Source: Prorocentrum cordatum
Taxonomy: Eukaryota > Sar > Dinophyceae > Prorocentrales > Prorocentraceae
NCBI GenBank assembly: GCA_963575745.1
Contig: CAUYUJ010014589.1
Coordinates: 229,001 to 293,000, forward strand
Direction: 5' to 3'
DNA: 64,000 nt
In this document: in pieces, positions 42,560-52,804 of the stretch
Layout of the letters: every line of letters begins with the position of its first letter
How positions within the stretch are numbered: position 1 is the first letter of the stretch
Program-made: the position numbers and the translations under genes
Notes under the pieces: generated by a model
The model's database searches: none
The model's input: the letters and a program-made list of their open reading frames with translations, nothing else
What the model was told of the DNA's origin: nothing

Positions 42560-43715
42560 TTGCTGGCCAGTGTCGCTCCCCCTCCTCCTCCTCCTCCTCG
42601 TCCTCCTCCTCCTCCTCCTCCTCCTCCTCCTCCCAGCCTGGTGCCTCGTGGAAGACGTCGTCCTCCCCCCGTTCCCTCGCCAAGCCGCTTCCAGAAAGAC
42701 ATGAAGAACCGGTTGGTTTGGAAAGACCCGGTTGGTTTGGGAAAACCTGGGGGCGCGGTTTGGGAAGACCCGGTTGGTTTGGGAAGACTTGGGGGCGTGG
42801 TTTGCCAAGACCCGCTCGGCTTGGATGGTTTGGTAAGACCCAGCTCGGTTAGGCAAGACCCACTTGGTTCGGTCGGAACCAGAAGAGAAACGAAGGCGAG
42901 AACGAATGCGGGAACGAGAACGGAAACGAAGGCCAAACGAAGGCGAGACGAAGGCGAGAACAAGGCGAGAACGTCAGCGGAAACCAAAGCGAAACGAAAG
43001 CGAAACGAAGGCGAGAACGAAGACGGGATCGAGACGGAAGCGAGCACGAAACGAGCGCGAAGTGAAGGCGAGAGTTATGGCGAGAACGAGGGCGGAAACG
43101 ACAGCGAAACGAAGGCGAGACGAATGCTGGAACCGAGGGCGGATACAAAGACAGACGAAGACGAAACGAAGGCGAGCACGAAGACGAGAACGAGGGCGGA
43201 AACGAAAGGGAAACGACGACGAAACGAAGACGAGAACGAAAGCGAACACGAGATCGGAAACTACCGCGAAACGAAAGCGGAACGAAGGCGAACATAAAGG
43301 CAGAACGAGACGGAATAAAAAGTGAAACGAAAGCGAAACGAAGGTGATAACGAAGGCGAGAACAGTACCGGAAACGAGGGCGAAACGAACCGAAACGAAA
43401 CGAAGGCGAGAACGAGAGCGCAAACAAATGCGAAAGGAAAGCGGCACGCCGGCGAGAACGCAGGCGAGAACGAGGGCGGAAATGAAAGCGACACACAAAC
43501 GAAACGAAGCGTGAACGAAGCGAAACTCTCGTCGTGGCGGTCCTCCTGACAGCGTTCGTTCGTCTTGGTGTGCCTCCTCCTCCGCGTCCCCGTCCCCCTC
43601 CTCCTTCTCTTCCTCCTGCTCCCCTCCTCCTCCTCCTCCCAAACTGGTGCCTGGTGGAAAACGTCGTCCTTCCCCCCTTTTCTCTCCAAGCCGCTTTCAG
43701 AAAAATTTGAAGGAG
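42560..43715 (+). repeat. Composite minisatellite module 2, flanked by a ~70 bp direct repeat
   Basis: Same order as module 1: GGTTTGGGAAGACC units (42710-42870), GGCGAGAACGAA units (42885-43535) and GGTCCTCCTGACAGCGTTCG. The block CTGGTGCCTCGTGGAAGACG and CCAAGCCGCTTCCAGAAA (42638-42700) returns diverged at 43643-43705, so the module is bracketed by direct repeats. Confidence 0.9.
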
Positions 43716-43819
43716 CGAACTGAATTCCAAAATTTTCCCACCAGCAGCGTGCCCAACTATGGCCTCAAGAAGCCGTCTGTGCCCGCCGAAACCTGAATCC
43801 TGCCCCCGTCGTCGGGGGC

Positions 43820-44135
43820 GGGCGGAACACGCAAGTATATTGCATCATCGAATTGGCGCGATTGCAACCTAACGGGCGGGTCTGTCGGGCGGGCGAGTCG
43901 AATCCGGCGGGCGGACCCTGACGGGCAAGTCAGGTCGGGCAGGCGGACCTTAACGGGCGGGTCGGGTTGGCGGGCGGGACATTCGAAAATTATGCATCAT
44001 CGGACTGGCACACGTGTTCCCTAACGGACGGGTCGGTCCGACGGGCGGGTCGTGTCGGGCGGGTCCTTGACGGTCGGATCAGATCGAGCGGGCGGAACAT
44101 TAAAGTATGATGCATCGAGTTGGCACGCGTGCGCC
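43820..44135 (+). repeat. GGCGGGTCGG array with a three-copy higher-order unit
   Basis: CGGGCGGGTC-type units are interrupted three times by a related block with GCATCATCG and TTGGC (43840, 43992 and 44109), so the short repeats are nested in a 115-150 bp unit. Confidence 0.85.
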
Positions 44136-44154
44136 CGGCTTCCGTGGGCCCTCA

Positions 44155-44195
<41 letters not shown>

Positions 44196-44620
44196 TGCGA
44201 CGACGCCGACGACGCCGACGATTACGTTGACCTCGACGTCTACGTGGACGACCATGACGACTGCGACGACGGCGACGACGACGACGACGACAACGGCTGC
44301 GACGACGACGACGTCGACCACGACAACGACGATGGCGACGACGACAACGTTGACGTCAACGTGGGCGACGACGACGGCGACGGCGACAACGGGGACGGCG
44401 ACGACGGCGGCGACGTCGACGACCTCGTCGACGATGGCGACGGCGACGACGATAACGTTGACGTCGACGTGGACGACGATGACGACTGCGACGACGGCGA
44501 TGACGATGACGGCGACGGCGGCGGCGACGACGATGTCGACCACGACGACGACGACGGCCACGACGACAACGTTGACGTCGACGTGAACGTCGACGACGAC
44601 GACGACGAAGGCGGGAAAGA
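44155..44620 (+). repeat. (GAC)n trinucleotide array
   Basis: GACGAC repeats with GACGTCGACGTGGAC-like interruptions about every 100 bases (44230, 44350, 44460, 44575). They yield poly-Asp, poly-Thr and poly-Val frames on the two strands. Confidence 0.95.
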
Positions 44621-44629
44621 TCTTGGAAA

Positions 44630-45335
44630 TGAGGGCAACACGATGGCGATACGAAAGCGATAACACAGGCGATACCGAATGCGTAAACCAGAGCGAAGCG
44701 CACGCGAAACGAAGGCGAGACCGAAGGCGAAGACGAGGGCGGAAACGGGAGCAGAACGATGGCGAAGCGAAGGCGCGAACGAAGGCGAGAGCGAGAGTGG
44801 AGACGATTGCGAAACAAAATCGAGAACGAAGGCGAGAACGAGGGCTGAAACGAAGGCGAAGCGAGGACGCGAACGAAGGTGGGAACAAGGACGGACACCA
44901 AGCGAAACGAAGGCGAAACGAACGCGAGACAGATTGCGGAAACGAGGGCGAAACGAAGGCGAGAACAGAGGCAAGAGTCAGCGCGGAAACGAGGGCGAAA
45001 CGAAGGCGAGAACGAAGGCGAGAACGAAAGTGGAAACGAGGGCGAAACGAAAGAAAAGTGAAGGCGAGAACGAAGGCGGGAACGAAGGCGGAAACGAGGA
45101 CAGACATGAAAGCGACATTAAGGCGAGAATTAGGCGAGAAGATCCAGGGGAGTGGTTTGGGACGACCCTGATGGTTTGAGAAGACCTGGGGCGCTGGTTT
45201 GACAAGACCGGTTAAGTTGAGGAAGACCTGGCCGGTTGGTTTGGGAAGCTTGCTTTGGGAAGACCCCACGGTCTGGTCCCGCGACATTTGGTCTGGGAAA
45301 ATCAGCTTGGTTTCGGAAAGCGCTTTCCTCGGAGG
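44630..45335 (+). repeat. Composite minisatellite module 3, order reversed
   Basis: The GGCGAGAACGAA array (44690-45135) comes first and the TTTGGGAAGACC array (45155-45320) second, the opposite order to modules 1 and 2, though both arrays keep the same strand. Confidence 0.85.
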
Positions 45336-45938
45336 GCGGACCCTGTGGTGAACTGCGGCAGCTCTCAGGGGTCCCCTTAGAGACTTCCCCTAGACCCTCG
45401 GAGGCCTCTGAGAACCTGGGGGGGGGAGTCGAGCCGGACACATCCCGGGGGGGAGGGGGGGGGGGGGGGCAGCCTGGCCAGGCGCGCAAGTAGGAGGGGG
45501 GTGGAGGAGGAGGGCGGACCGGAGGTAAGATGAGGCTGGTGACGAGGGGAACGAGGGGGCGGGTGGCAAGCGTACCAGGCGAGGGTCTGTTGGCGAGAGT
45601 GGTTGTGGTTGGTTCACGGGACGTCGGTCTTTCCCGGAGAAGGCACGGATATTGCAGACAGCAGTTGTCTTTTTCGTAGGGAGAGCCAGCAGCGAAGGTA
45701 AGACAAACGCAGGCCAAACACCGCCCTTGCTTAAGTTGGTGTCATTCCGTTCATTTTCCATTTTCATAGGATCAAAAAAGGACGAACGACACAATTTGTC
45801 GGGTCAAAGTCATTTGTTTTTCTGAATGTAGCCGCGGCGCCTGTCACCCGTCCCAAACGCTATTAGCGTGAAGTCCCTCTTCCAGCGGTTGTGCGCGGTC
45901 TCTCAAGGTGGCGGGCGAGGACCAGGAATCGAACTTCC
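45336..45938. other. Stretch without a supported gene
   Basis: Contains G-rich runs around 45420-45470. AGGAATCGAACTTCC at 45926 resembles a tRNA B box on the minus strand, but no cloverleaf can be formed. Confidence 0.5.
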
Positions 45939-46289
45939 ATGAGCAACGCTTGGGTATCGTTTCCAGACGGGGTGGTGGGACCGCGCGAAACGTCCAACGC
46001 ATGGGAGATAGATCTGGCCGCGAAGGACCCCACACATGTTGAAGAGCCCGAGTCAAGCTCTGAATCCGACCGTGAAGGACACCAAAAGGAACATACCACA
46101 AAAGCAAGGGCCGACGACACTAGGGCCGACGACAACAAACATCCAACGACGAAAAAAGGGTGGCTGACGACACATTCAATCGACAAGAATGATAATTGCC
46201 AGCGGCACAAAAACGGCGCACGACAACATCCAACGGAGGCGCAGAGCCGCGACAAAATCCGAAGTGTCGACGACAAAATGCTTTTGTAG
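45939..46289 (+). CDS. Possible small hydrophilic protein, unrecognised
   Basis: The ATG frame gives 116 aa of ordinary, strongly hydrophilic composition (EEPESSSESDREGHQKEH, then KARADDTRADDNKHPTTKKG with a repeated RADD). No domain, no spliced-leader relic and no supporting neighbour. Chance cannot be excluded. Confidence 0.2.
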   Translation: MSNAWVSFPDGVVGPRETSNAWEIDLAAKDPTHVEEPESSSESDREGHQKEHTTKARADDTRADDNKHPTTKKGWLTTHSIDKNDNCQRHKNGARQHPTEAQSRDKIRSVDDKMLL

Positions 46290-46829
46290 AGCGTGCAACA
46301 AGAATTGCGCAAGCGCCGTTCACACAGTAAATGCATGGGGAATGCTGACCAACTGGCAAATTCGTCACGCGGTTTGGTTCGGCGAGATTTTGTTCCGCGC
46401 ATCCGGAAGGCTCGCGCCTGCGCTGGGATTCCCCGCGCGCATTGATCCTTTCGCGCGCGCGTGGCGTGCGGCGGGAGTGGCGCGCGTTGGAGATGTGCGC
46501 GCGCGCCGATTCCATCGCGCGCGCCTGCGCTGCAGGCGAAGTGCGAGGCGCGCGTGCGCGCGCAGGGCAGGCGCGCGCAACTAGTGATTTACCAAGAAGG
46601 GTGCATAGTCCGTGCGCGTTGCACACGGCGCGAGACCAGAGTCAACGCGAGAGCCACGATTTGGGCGGGCGCTGGTGTCAGAGTTGAGCTCGCATATGGC
46701 GCAACGCAGGTCGGCACGTTTCAGTTGAGACATCTGGACATCAATACATTTTCCCCGTATCCTCAGGTGGGGTTCTTGTAATTCCTTGGGTGCCTCCTAC
46801 TCCTTCTTCCTCTTCTCTTCCCTTCTCCT

Positions 46830-46975
46830 CCTCATACCCAGACTTACCCATACACAGACTGACTCACACTCAGATTTACTCATACCCAGACTTACTCAAA
46901 AACAAAATTACTCATACGCATACCTACCCATGCCCAGACCTACTCCTACTCAGACTTTCTCATGCTGAGACTCAC
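46830..46975 (+). repeat. Short ACTCATACCCAGACTT tandem repeat
   Basis: Variants of CTCATACCCAGACTTACT repeat about every 24 bases, six or so copies. A GC-rich, CGCGCG-dense stretch (46430-46580) lies upstream. Confidence 0.85.
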
Positions 46976-46984
46976 GCGCGCCCC

Positions 46985-47865
46985 GTTCGCGGCCGTTTTG
47001 TGGGGATGCCTCAAGCGGTTTGCTTGTTTTCTGTCCCAGCATCCTTCCCTTTCGGAACAGATTTGGAGGATGTTTCGAGCGAGGCGCTCATTTTCACGTC
47101 CCCAATGGGAGCCGCCGAGGGGTATTGCACGGTCCACTTCGCGGCCGTTTCGTGGGGATGTCTCCAGCGGTTTGCTTGTTCTCTGTCCCGACAGCCTTCG
47201 CTTTCGGAACAGATTTGGAGGATGTCTCGAGCGAGGCGCTCATTTTCACCTCCCTAAGGGGAGCCGCCGAGGGGTATTGCGCGGTCCCATTCGCGGCCGT
47301 TTTGTGGAGATGCCTCAAGCGGTTTGCTTGTTTTCTGTCCCAGCATCCTTCGCTTTCGGAGCAGATTTGGAGGATGTCTCGAGCGAGGCGCTCATTTATC
47401 ATCCCTAAGGGGTAGCCGCCGAAGAGGTATTGCACGGTCCAGTTCGCGGCCGTTTCGTGGGGATGTCTCAAGCGGTTTGCCTGTTTTCTGTCCCAGCATC
47501 CTTCGCTTTCGGAGCAGATTTGGAGGATGTCTCGAGCGAGGCGCTCATTTTCACATCCCTAAGGGGTAGCCGCCGAAGAGGTATTGCGCGGTCCCGTTCG
47601 CGGCAATTTTGTGGGGATGTCTCAAGCGGTTTGCCTGTTTTCTGTCCCAGCATTTTTCCATGTCGGAGCTGATTTGGAGGATGTCTCGAGCGAGGCGCTC
47701 ATTTTCACCTCCCTAAGGGGTAGCCGCCGAGGGGTATTGCGCGGTCCCGTTCGCGGCAATTTTGTGGGGATGTCTCAAGCGGTTTGCCTGTTCTCTGTCC
47801 CAGCATTTTTCCATGTCGGAGCTGATTTGGGGGATGTCTCGAGCGAGGCGCTCACAGATTTTGAG
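46985..47865 (+). repeat. 152 bp tandem repeat, six copies
   Basis: Copies start (at TTCGCGGC) near 46986, 47138, 47289, 47442, 47596 and 47749. Each contains GATGTCTCAAGCGGTTTGC, CTGTCCCAGCATCC, GATTTGGAGGATGTCTCGAG, CGAGGCGCTCATTTTCAC and AGCCGCCGAGGGGTATTGC. Period 151-154, so frame shifts between copies; stops and frame changes argue against a repeat protein. Confidence 0.95.
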
Positions 47866-47924
47866 GATGCCATGGTCGGTTTGCTTGTTTTGGTGGCCAG
47901 GCTCGTGGGCGCAGATTCTTCTCA

Positions 47925-48180
47925 GGATGCCACAGGGGGCTCCAACAGGCTCCAGGAGGCCCCAGGAGACCACATGAGGTCCCAGGAGACACCAGGAGGC
48001 CACAGAAAGATTCAAGAAACCACAGGATGTCCCAACAGGCTCCAGGAGGCCCCAGGAAGCTCCAGAAGTTCTCAGGACGCCACAGGAGGACCCAGGAGGC
48101 CACAGGAAGCGCCAGGAGGCCTCGGAGGGCAACCGGAGGCCCCGAGCGGCCCCAGGAGCAGAAGGCCTCAGAAGGCAATC
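47925..48180 (+). repeat. CCACAGGAGGCCCCAGGAGG repeat
   Basis: Degenerate 9-20 bp units (CCAGGAGGCCCCAGGAG, CACAGGAAGCGCCAGGAG). A shorter block of the same units returns at 48467-48560, so the 53 bp repeat sits between two blocks. Confidence 0.9.
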
Positions 48181-48199
48181 GGAGCGTCTCCAATCCCAT

Positions 48200-48466
48200 G
48201 TGTTTTACGTATGCTCCTATCGATTGGGCCTTACCTGGAGCACGATTCGTTGATGTTATACGTATGTTTCTGTAGATTGTCCTTCTCCTGTGTGCACATT
48301 CCTAAATGGTTTACTTATGTTTCTATATTTTGGGCCTCTCCTGGGGCACAAGTCCTTGGTGTTTTACGCGTGTTCCTATATATTGCCCTTCTCCTGCGGC
48401 TCTAATCCGCAATGTTTGATGTACGTCTGTTGCTATATATTGGGCCTTTCCTGGGGCACGAAACCT
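48200..48466 (+). repeat. 53 bp tandem repeat, five copies
   Basis: Units start at about 48200, 48253, 48306, 48359 and 48412, each with TGTTTTACGTATGTTTCTAT, ATTGGGCCT, TCTCCTGGGGCAC. Inserted within the CAGGAGGCCC repeat. Confidence 0.9.
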
Positions 48467-48560
48467 CACCAGGAGGCCCCAGGAGACCCCAAGAGGCTCC
48501 TGGAGACCCTAGGAAGCCCCAGTCTGTTTCAGGAGGCCCCAGGAGGCCCCAGGCTCATGC

Positions 48561-49677
48561 GCAGAGACGCGCTCGTACTACTGAGGCTTATTCACACTCC
48601 AATTCATTCGCAATTAGATTCATGTCCAGACCGTCGCAACTGAAACCCGCTTATATTCGCAGCCTCTTTTGCGCCTAGACACTCACGGTGGACAGGTCCA
48701 TGCGAATAGATGCACATATGGGGAGCTCCACGCAGTGAGTATTTGTCAAACGACTGGTGTGGGGATCCTGCCTTATACGTCGTGCGGAGGTGATAGGTCG
48801 CATGTTCTGCAGCCGCGCGAATGGTGGTACCCGCCACTTCTTGCACGACCCTTTTGCTGTAGGCCTCTTCTTTTTGATTGTTAGTTATTCCGCGAACGAG
48901 ACCGTTTTTGTATGCGTTCATTACGGACGTGCCCATGTAGTCCCGTGGATGCATCTAGTGGGATTCTTGGCGTTGTTGTTTCGCCTCCGTGGACTATATT
49001 CATTTGCTGATTGGGGGGCCCCATGGATGGGCCGCAGCCAGATATGTTTCCCAAGCTGTGTTTGTGCCGACGGGTTATGATTATTTATCGCAAGTGCGTG
49101 GCTGGCGCCGCAGGGTTTTCGGCCTGTGGGCGTCTCCAGGACGACTGCGTGGGTTGGTGGCGGTGCCGGTCTCGACTGCTGGCCGTGCAGGGGCGCTATG
49201 TGGGCAACCGCGTGCGTTGGCTGGATTTCCCCGTTTGTAGGCTGGGGGCCGCCCGTGGTCGGTCCGTGGGCGCCCATGTGCGCCGCTGGCTGCCTGTGTG
49301 TCGAGGGCGCCCGCGTGAGTTGGGGGGGGAGGTGCAGGGTTTTCGGCTGGGCGTTTCGAGACTTTCGGCTGGTGGGGGTCCTTGAGCGTTTCTCGTAGTG
49401 GCACTTTCTCTGGAGACGAAAATGGGCGCGCGCGGAAATTCATTCCAAACGACATTGAGTTTTTCTTGATGGTTTCGGCGTGCAGGCGCGCCCTGTCGCG
49501 CGGTGGTTTCCATGTGCATCGTAGAGCGTGCTGATGCATAACGCGAGGAATTCGCCCTGCACGTTGCGAGGGGGAATTCGCCATGCACGTTGCGTGCCAA
49601 TCACTCGTGGCTTGAGCTACTTCGCAGACGCTTTCTGGCGAGGTCTTTCGAGGGCCCTCTCAGGGCCCGCCGGGGCC
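48561..49677. other. Stretch without a supported gene
   Basis: A minus-strand ATG frame at 48604-48954 (116 codons) has ordinary composition but no motif. GAATTCGCC(C/A)TGCACGTTGCG occurs twice (49548 and 49575). Confidence 0.45.
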
Positions 49678-50345
49678 TCCGAGTGCCCAGAGCTCCCGGC
49701 AGCCATGGTCGACAGTTGGCTACAGCAGCGCCGCCGAAAGAGCCGTCGAAAGGGCCGCCGAAATTGCCGCCGAAAGGGCTGCCGAAAGAGCCGTCGACAG
49801 GGCCGCCGAAATTGCCGCCGACATTGCCACCGAAATTGCCGCCGAAATCGCCGCCGAAATTGCCGCCAAACCCGCCGCCGAAATTTCCGCCGAAATTCCG
49901 GACTGTGCCGCCGAAAAGAGGCCGAAATTGACTTTGGCTGTGACTCGATGCCTGTGACCGCGGAGTCATCGAGCTTGATAAAAATGGTGATTTCGCTTGG
50001 GACAGGGCAGTGACAATTTCGGCGGCTGAATTTCGGCGGCGATTTTGGCGGCTGATTTCGGCGGCGATTTTGGCGGAGTTCCCAATTATTTCGGCGGCGA
50101 TTTCGGCGGCGATTTCGGCGGCAATTTCGGCGGCAAGTTCGGCGGCAAGTTCGGCGGCAATTTCGGCGGCGATTTCGGCGGCGATTTCGGCGGCAATTTC
50201 GGCGGCAATTTCGGCGGCGATTTCGCGGACGATCTCTGCGGCCCCTTCGGCGGCCCTCCTGGCGGCCCTTTCAAGGACCATGTCGGCGGTTTTGCTTTTG
50301 ACAGCTGTCGACGAATGCTGCTGGGAGCACGCAGCACTCGGCTGC
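49678..50345. repeat. Large inverted repeat of GCCGAAATTGCC units
   Basis: Left arm 49678-49920: CCGAGTGCCCAGAGCTCCC, then GTCGACAG, then (GCCGCCGAAATT)n. Right arm 50018-50345: (TTCGGCGGCGAT)n, then CTGTCGAC, then GGGAGCACGCAGCACTCGG. The arms match both in the repeat and in the unique ends, with a ~100 bp spacer. The pseudo-protein frames are artefacts. Confidence 0.9.
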
Positions 50346-50526
50346 GGCAAAGAGTCGATGTGCGGCGGCGCAGGCTGACGTGCCCGCAGCGCGATGATGA
50401 ATGTAACATGTGTTCTCTTGTTGTATTGGTGGTGGTGATTGCGACGGCCGCGGCGATGTTTTGTTCAAAAAACGGATGTTCGCCGGGGGGCGTTGCAGGC
50501 GGGCCTGCGCGCCCAGCATTGCATAC

Positions 50527-50638
<112 letters not shown>

Positions 50639-50933
50639 CGCAACTCTTTTGGAATTCGGCGGCTATTTCGGGGGTCGTGGCGGTTCCAAAACATGGTCAT
50701 CGGCGACGTTTCGTGGGCACCCAAGACGGATTGCACCGCATACGCTGCACTACTGACATTGCATCATATATGCGGCACCATGCTTATACAGCAGGTTTCG
50801 CGATACACATTGCACCCCGCCGTTTGTACCACATAGAGTGGCACGCGCACCTTTTGCGCCACGGTGACAGCACCGAGTAAAATACACAGCGTAGATAACA
50901 CCATGTCGCACCACACACACATACATACATACG

Positions 50934-50938
<5 letters not shown>

Positions 50939-50989
<51 letters not shown>

Positions 50990-51160
50990 CGTATACATTC
51001 ATATGTGCATGTGTGTGTATGTAAGTGTGTAGGTATGCTTGATTGGTTGTATGCATGTATTACGTTTGCATGCCTTTTATGCATGTATGCATGTTTGTTT
51101 GTTTGTCTGTCTGTCCCTATGTATGTATGCATGTATGCATGTATGTATGTGTACATCCGA
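50939..51160 (+). repeat. (TA)n followed by ATGTATGC-type microsatellite
   Basis: TA run at 50939-50982, then GTATGCATGT/GTTTGTCTGT variants to 51155. Confidence 0.95.
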
Positions 51161-52804
51161 AACGCACTGTTTTTGGCTCCGCTCGTTTTTGGCGCGCGGT
51201 GGGCCGCCAAGAAACTTTACTTAGGCGTAAAACCAAGGGGCGGTTGGGAGGTCCCGGAGGGTCCCAGGAGGCCCTTAAGACGTTTCGAGGACCCCCCAGG
51301 CGATTTTCAGATGGATGCCAGCCCCCTTTCAAACTTGCTCTCTCGTTCTGGAGTCACGCGCATTCGTCTTAACACTTTGCATACGTTTTGAGATCGGGGA
51401 AAATTCAGTTTCCTAGTGGGACTCTTATTCGATACTTCCGATAATACTTAAAACCTGGATTTTTTTTTTTTTTTTTTTTTTTTTACAATTGATAGGGTCA
51501 TGGGCAAAAATGTGAAACGGCCCAGCATATGTACAGATGAGTGAGGTCCTCTCTCAATGTGAGCATCTTGATGGATGGAGACCTCGCTTGTCTGTGTGAT
51601 CATACCTTCTCGCATTCTTTATGGATCGCATTCCTTTCCATTCGCGGGACGGATCCGAGGCATTTTTTGTTCAAAGCAATTTTATCGCTAGAGTGGCAGG
51701 TTCACGAGGTGCTGATCTTTCAAAGGGGCGCTTGTGATAGCGAGAGATGAGGCTTGTAGGTAGACTTGTGGGAGCTTGTGGGAGGAGGGGTTAGGCAGGA
51801 GGATGCTTTGCAGCATCGTGGATGCATCTTGGGTTTACTCATGGCCTCCTTTCCTCCTCCTCGTACTCCAGTAGAGGGATAAGGTGGATCGAGGATCGAT
51901 GCGTCTTGTTTGGCTCCTTTCGGACCAGCGGTGGCCTCCAGAGGTCTCCTGCAGCCATGGGCATCATGGGGCCTCCTGTCCTCTTGCCTTCCAGTCCTGT
52001 TGTCCTGTTCCTCCTCTCTCTCTCCTCCTCCTCAGTCGGTGGTCGGTCGGTCGGTCATCGGGCAGGAAAGTCACGAAACTCAAGCAACGAGCGGGAACAG
52101 AGAGCATATGGGATGCTGATGGCTGCAGTCTCATATTCAGCCAAGACGCTGAACTAGAGACCTTTTTTGGGGTCTCCGGGGGGGGGCTCCGGTTTTCAGG
52201 CCGTCCCTCAGGTCCAGGTCGGGGAATCTTTTCGTGGCTGAGGCTCGCCGTGTCCAGAGGCCCCTTCGTTTCTCGTTTGGCGTTCCCTGAGGCTGCGCCA
52301 TGAACTGTAGAACACACAAACGGGTTACTGCCCTTGAAGGGAGCGTCAACATTGAGGTGGGAGACAAGGATTTGGAGCACAGTTGGAAAATGATAGCCTT
52401 CGGTCTCGGGGGCCCCTGGTTGGATCACTGACCGAAGTTGTGTTGGGTTCTTCTTCCTCCTGGCCCTCCCACTCGCCTCGCCTTCCCCCCCCCCGTATCC
52501 AGGCCGAGGCCGAGCTGGCGGCTTTTGTCCAGAGCCTGGGCTCCACCGAGGCGCCGGGGGCGGAGCCGTGCGGGTGGTGGCGCCGGGCCTGGGCTCCCCG
52601 GGGGGGGGCGGGGAAGGGGGGAGGACTGGCGGCGCGCCCGAACGTTCTCCGACGGCTTCGTCGGTTCTCGGTGGTCTTCGGTCCCGAGGCATGTTGCAGC
52701 AGCCGCGCCTCGCCGAGACCGCTCCACGGGGGCGCCCGAGTGGTCCCGAAGGGCCGCCGGAGGCTCGAGGTGCGACCAGGAGCCAGACGGCGCGCGGGGC
52801 GGAG
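51161..52804. other. Stretch without a supported gene
   Basis: A 25-base T run lies at 51460-51484. Open frames on both strands overlap and lack motifs. Confidence 0.5.

Noticed and set aside
41529-45287. Several 150-400 codon frames on both strands
   Set aside because: They follow the GGCGAGAACGAA and GAC repeats and change frame freely.
45918-45945. tRNA B-box-like GTTCGATTCC on the minus strand
   Set aside because: Neither T-arm nor acceptor stem can be paired; no D-arm at the right distance.
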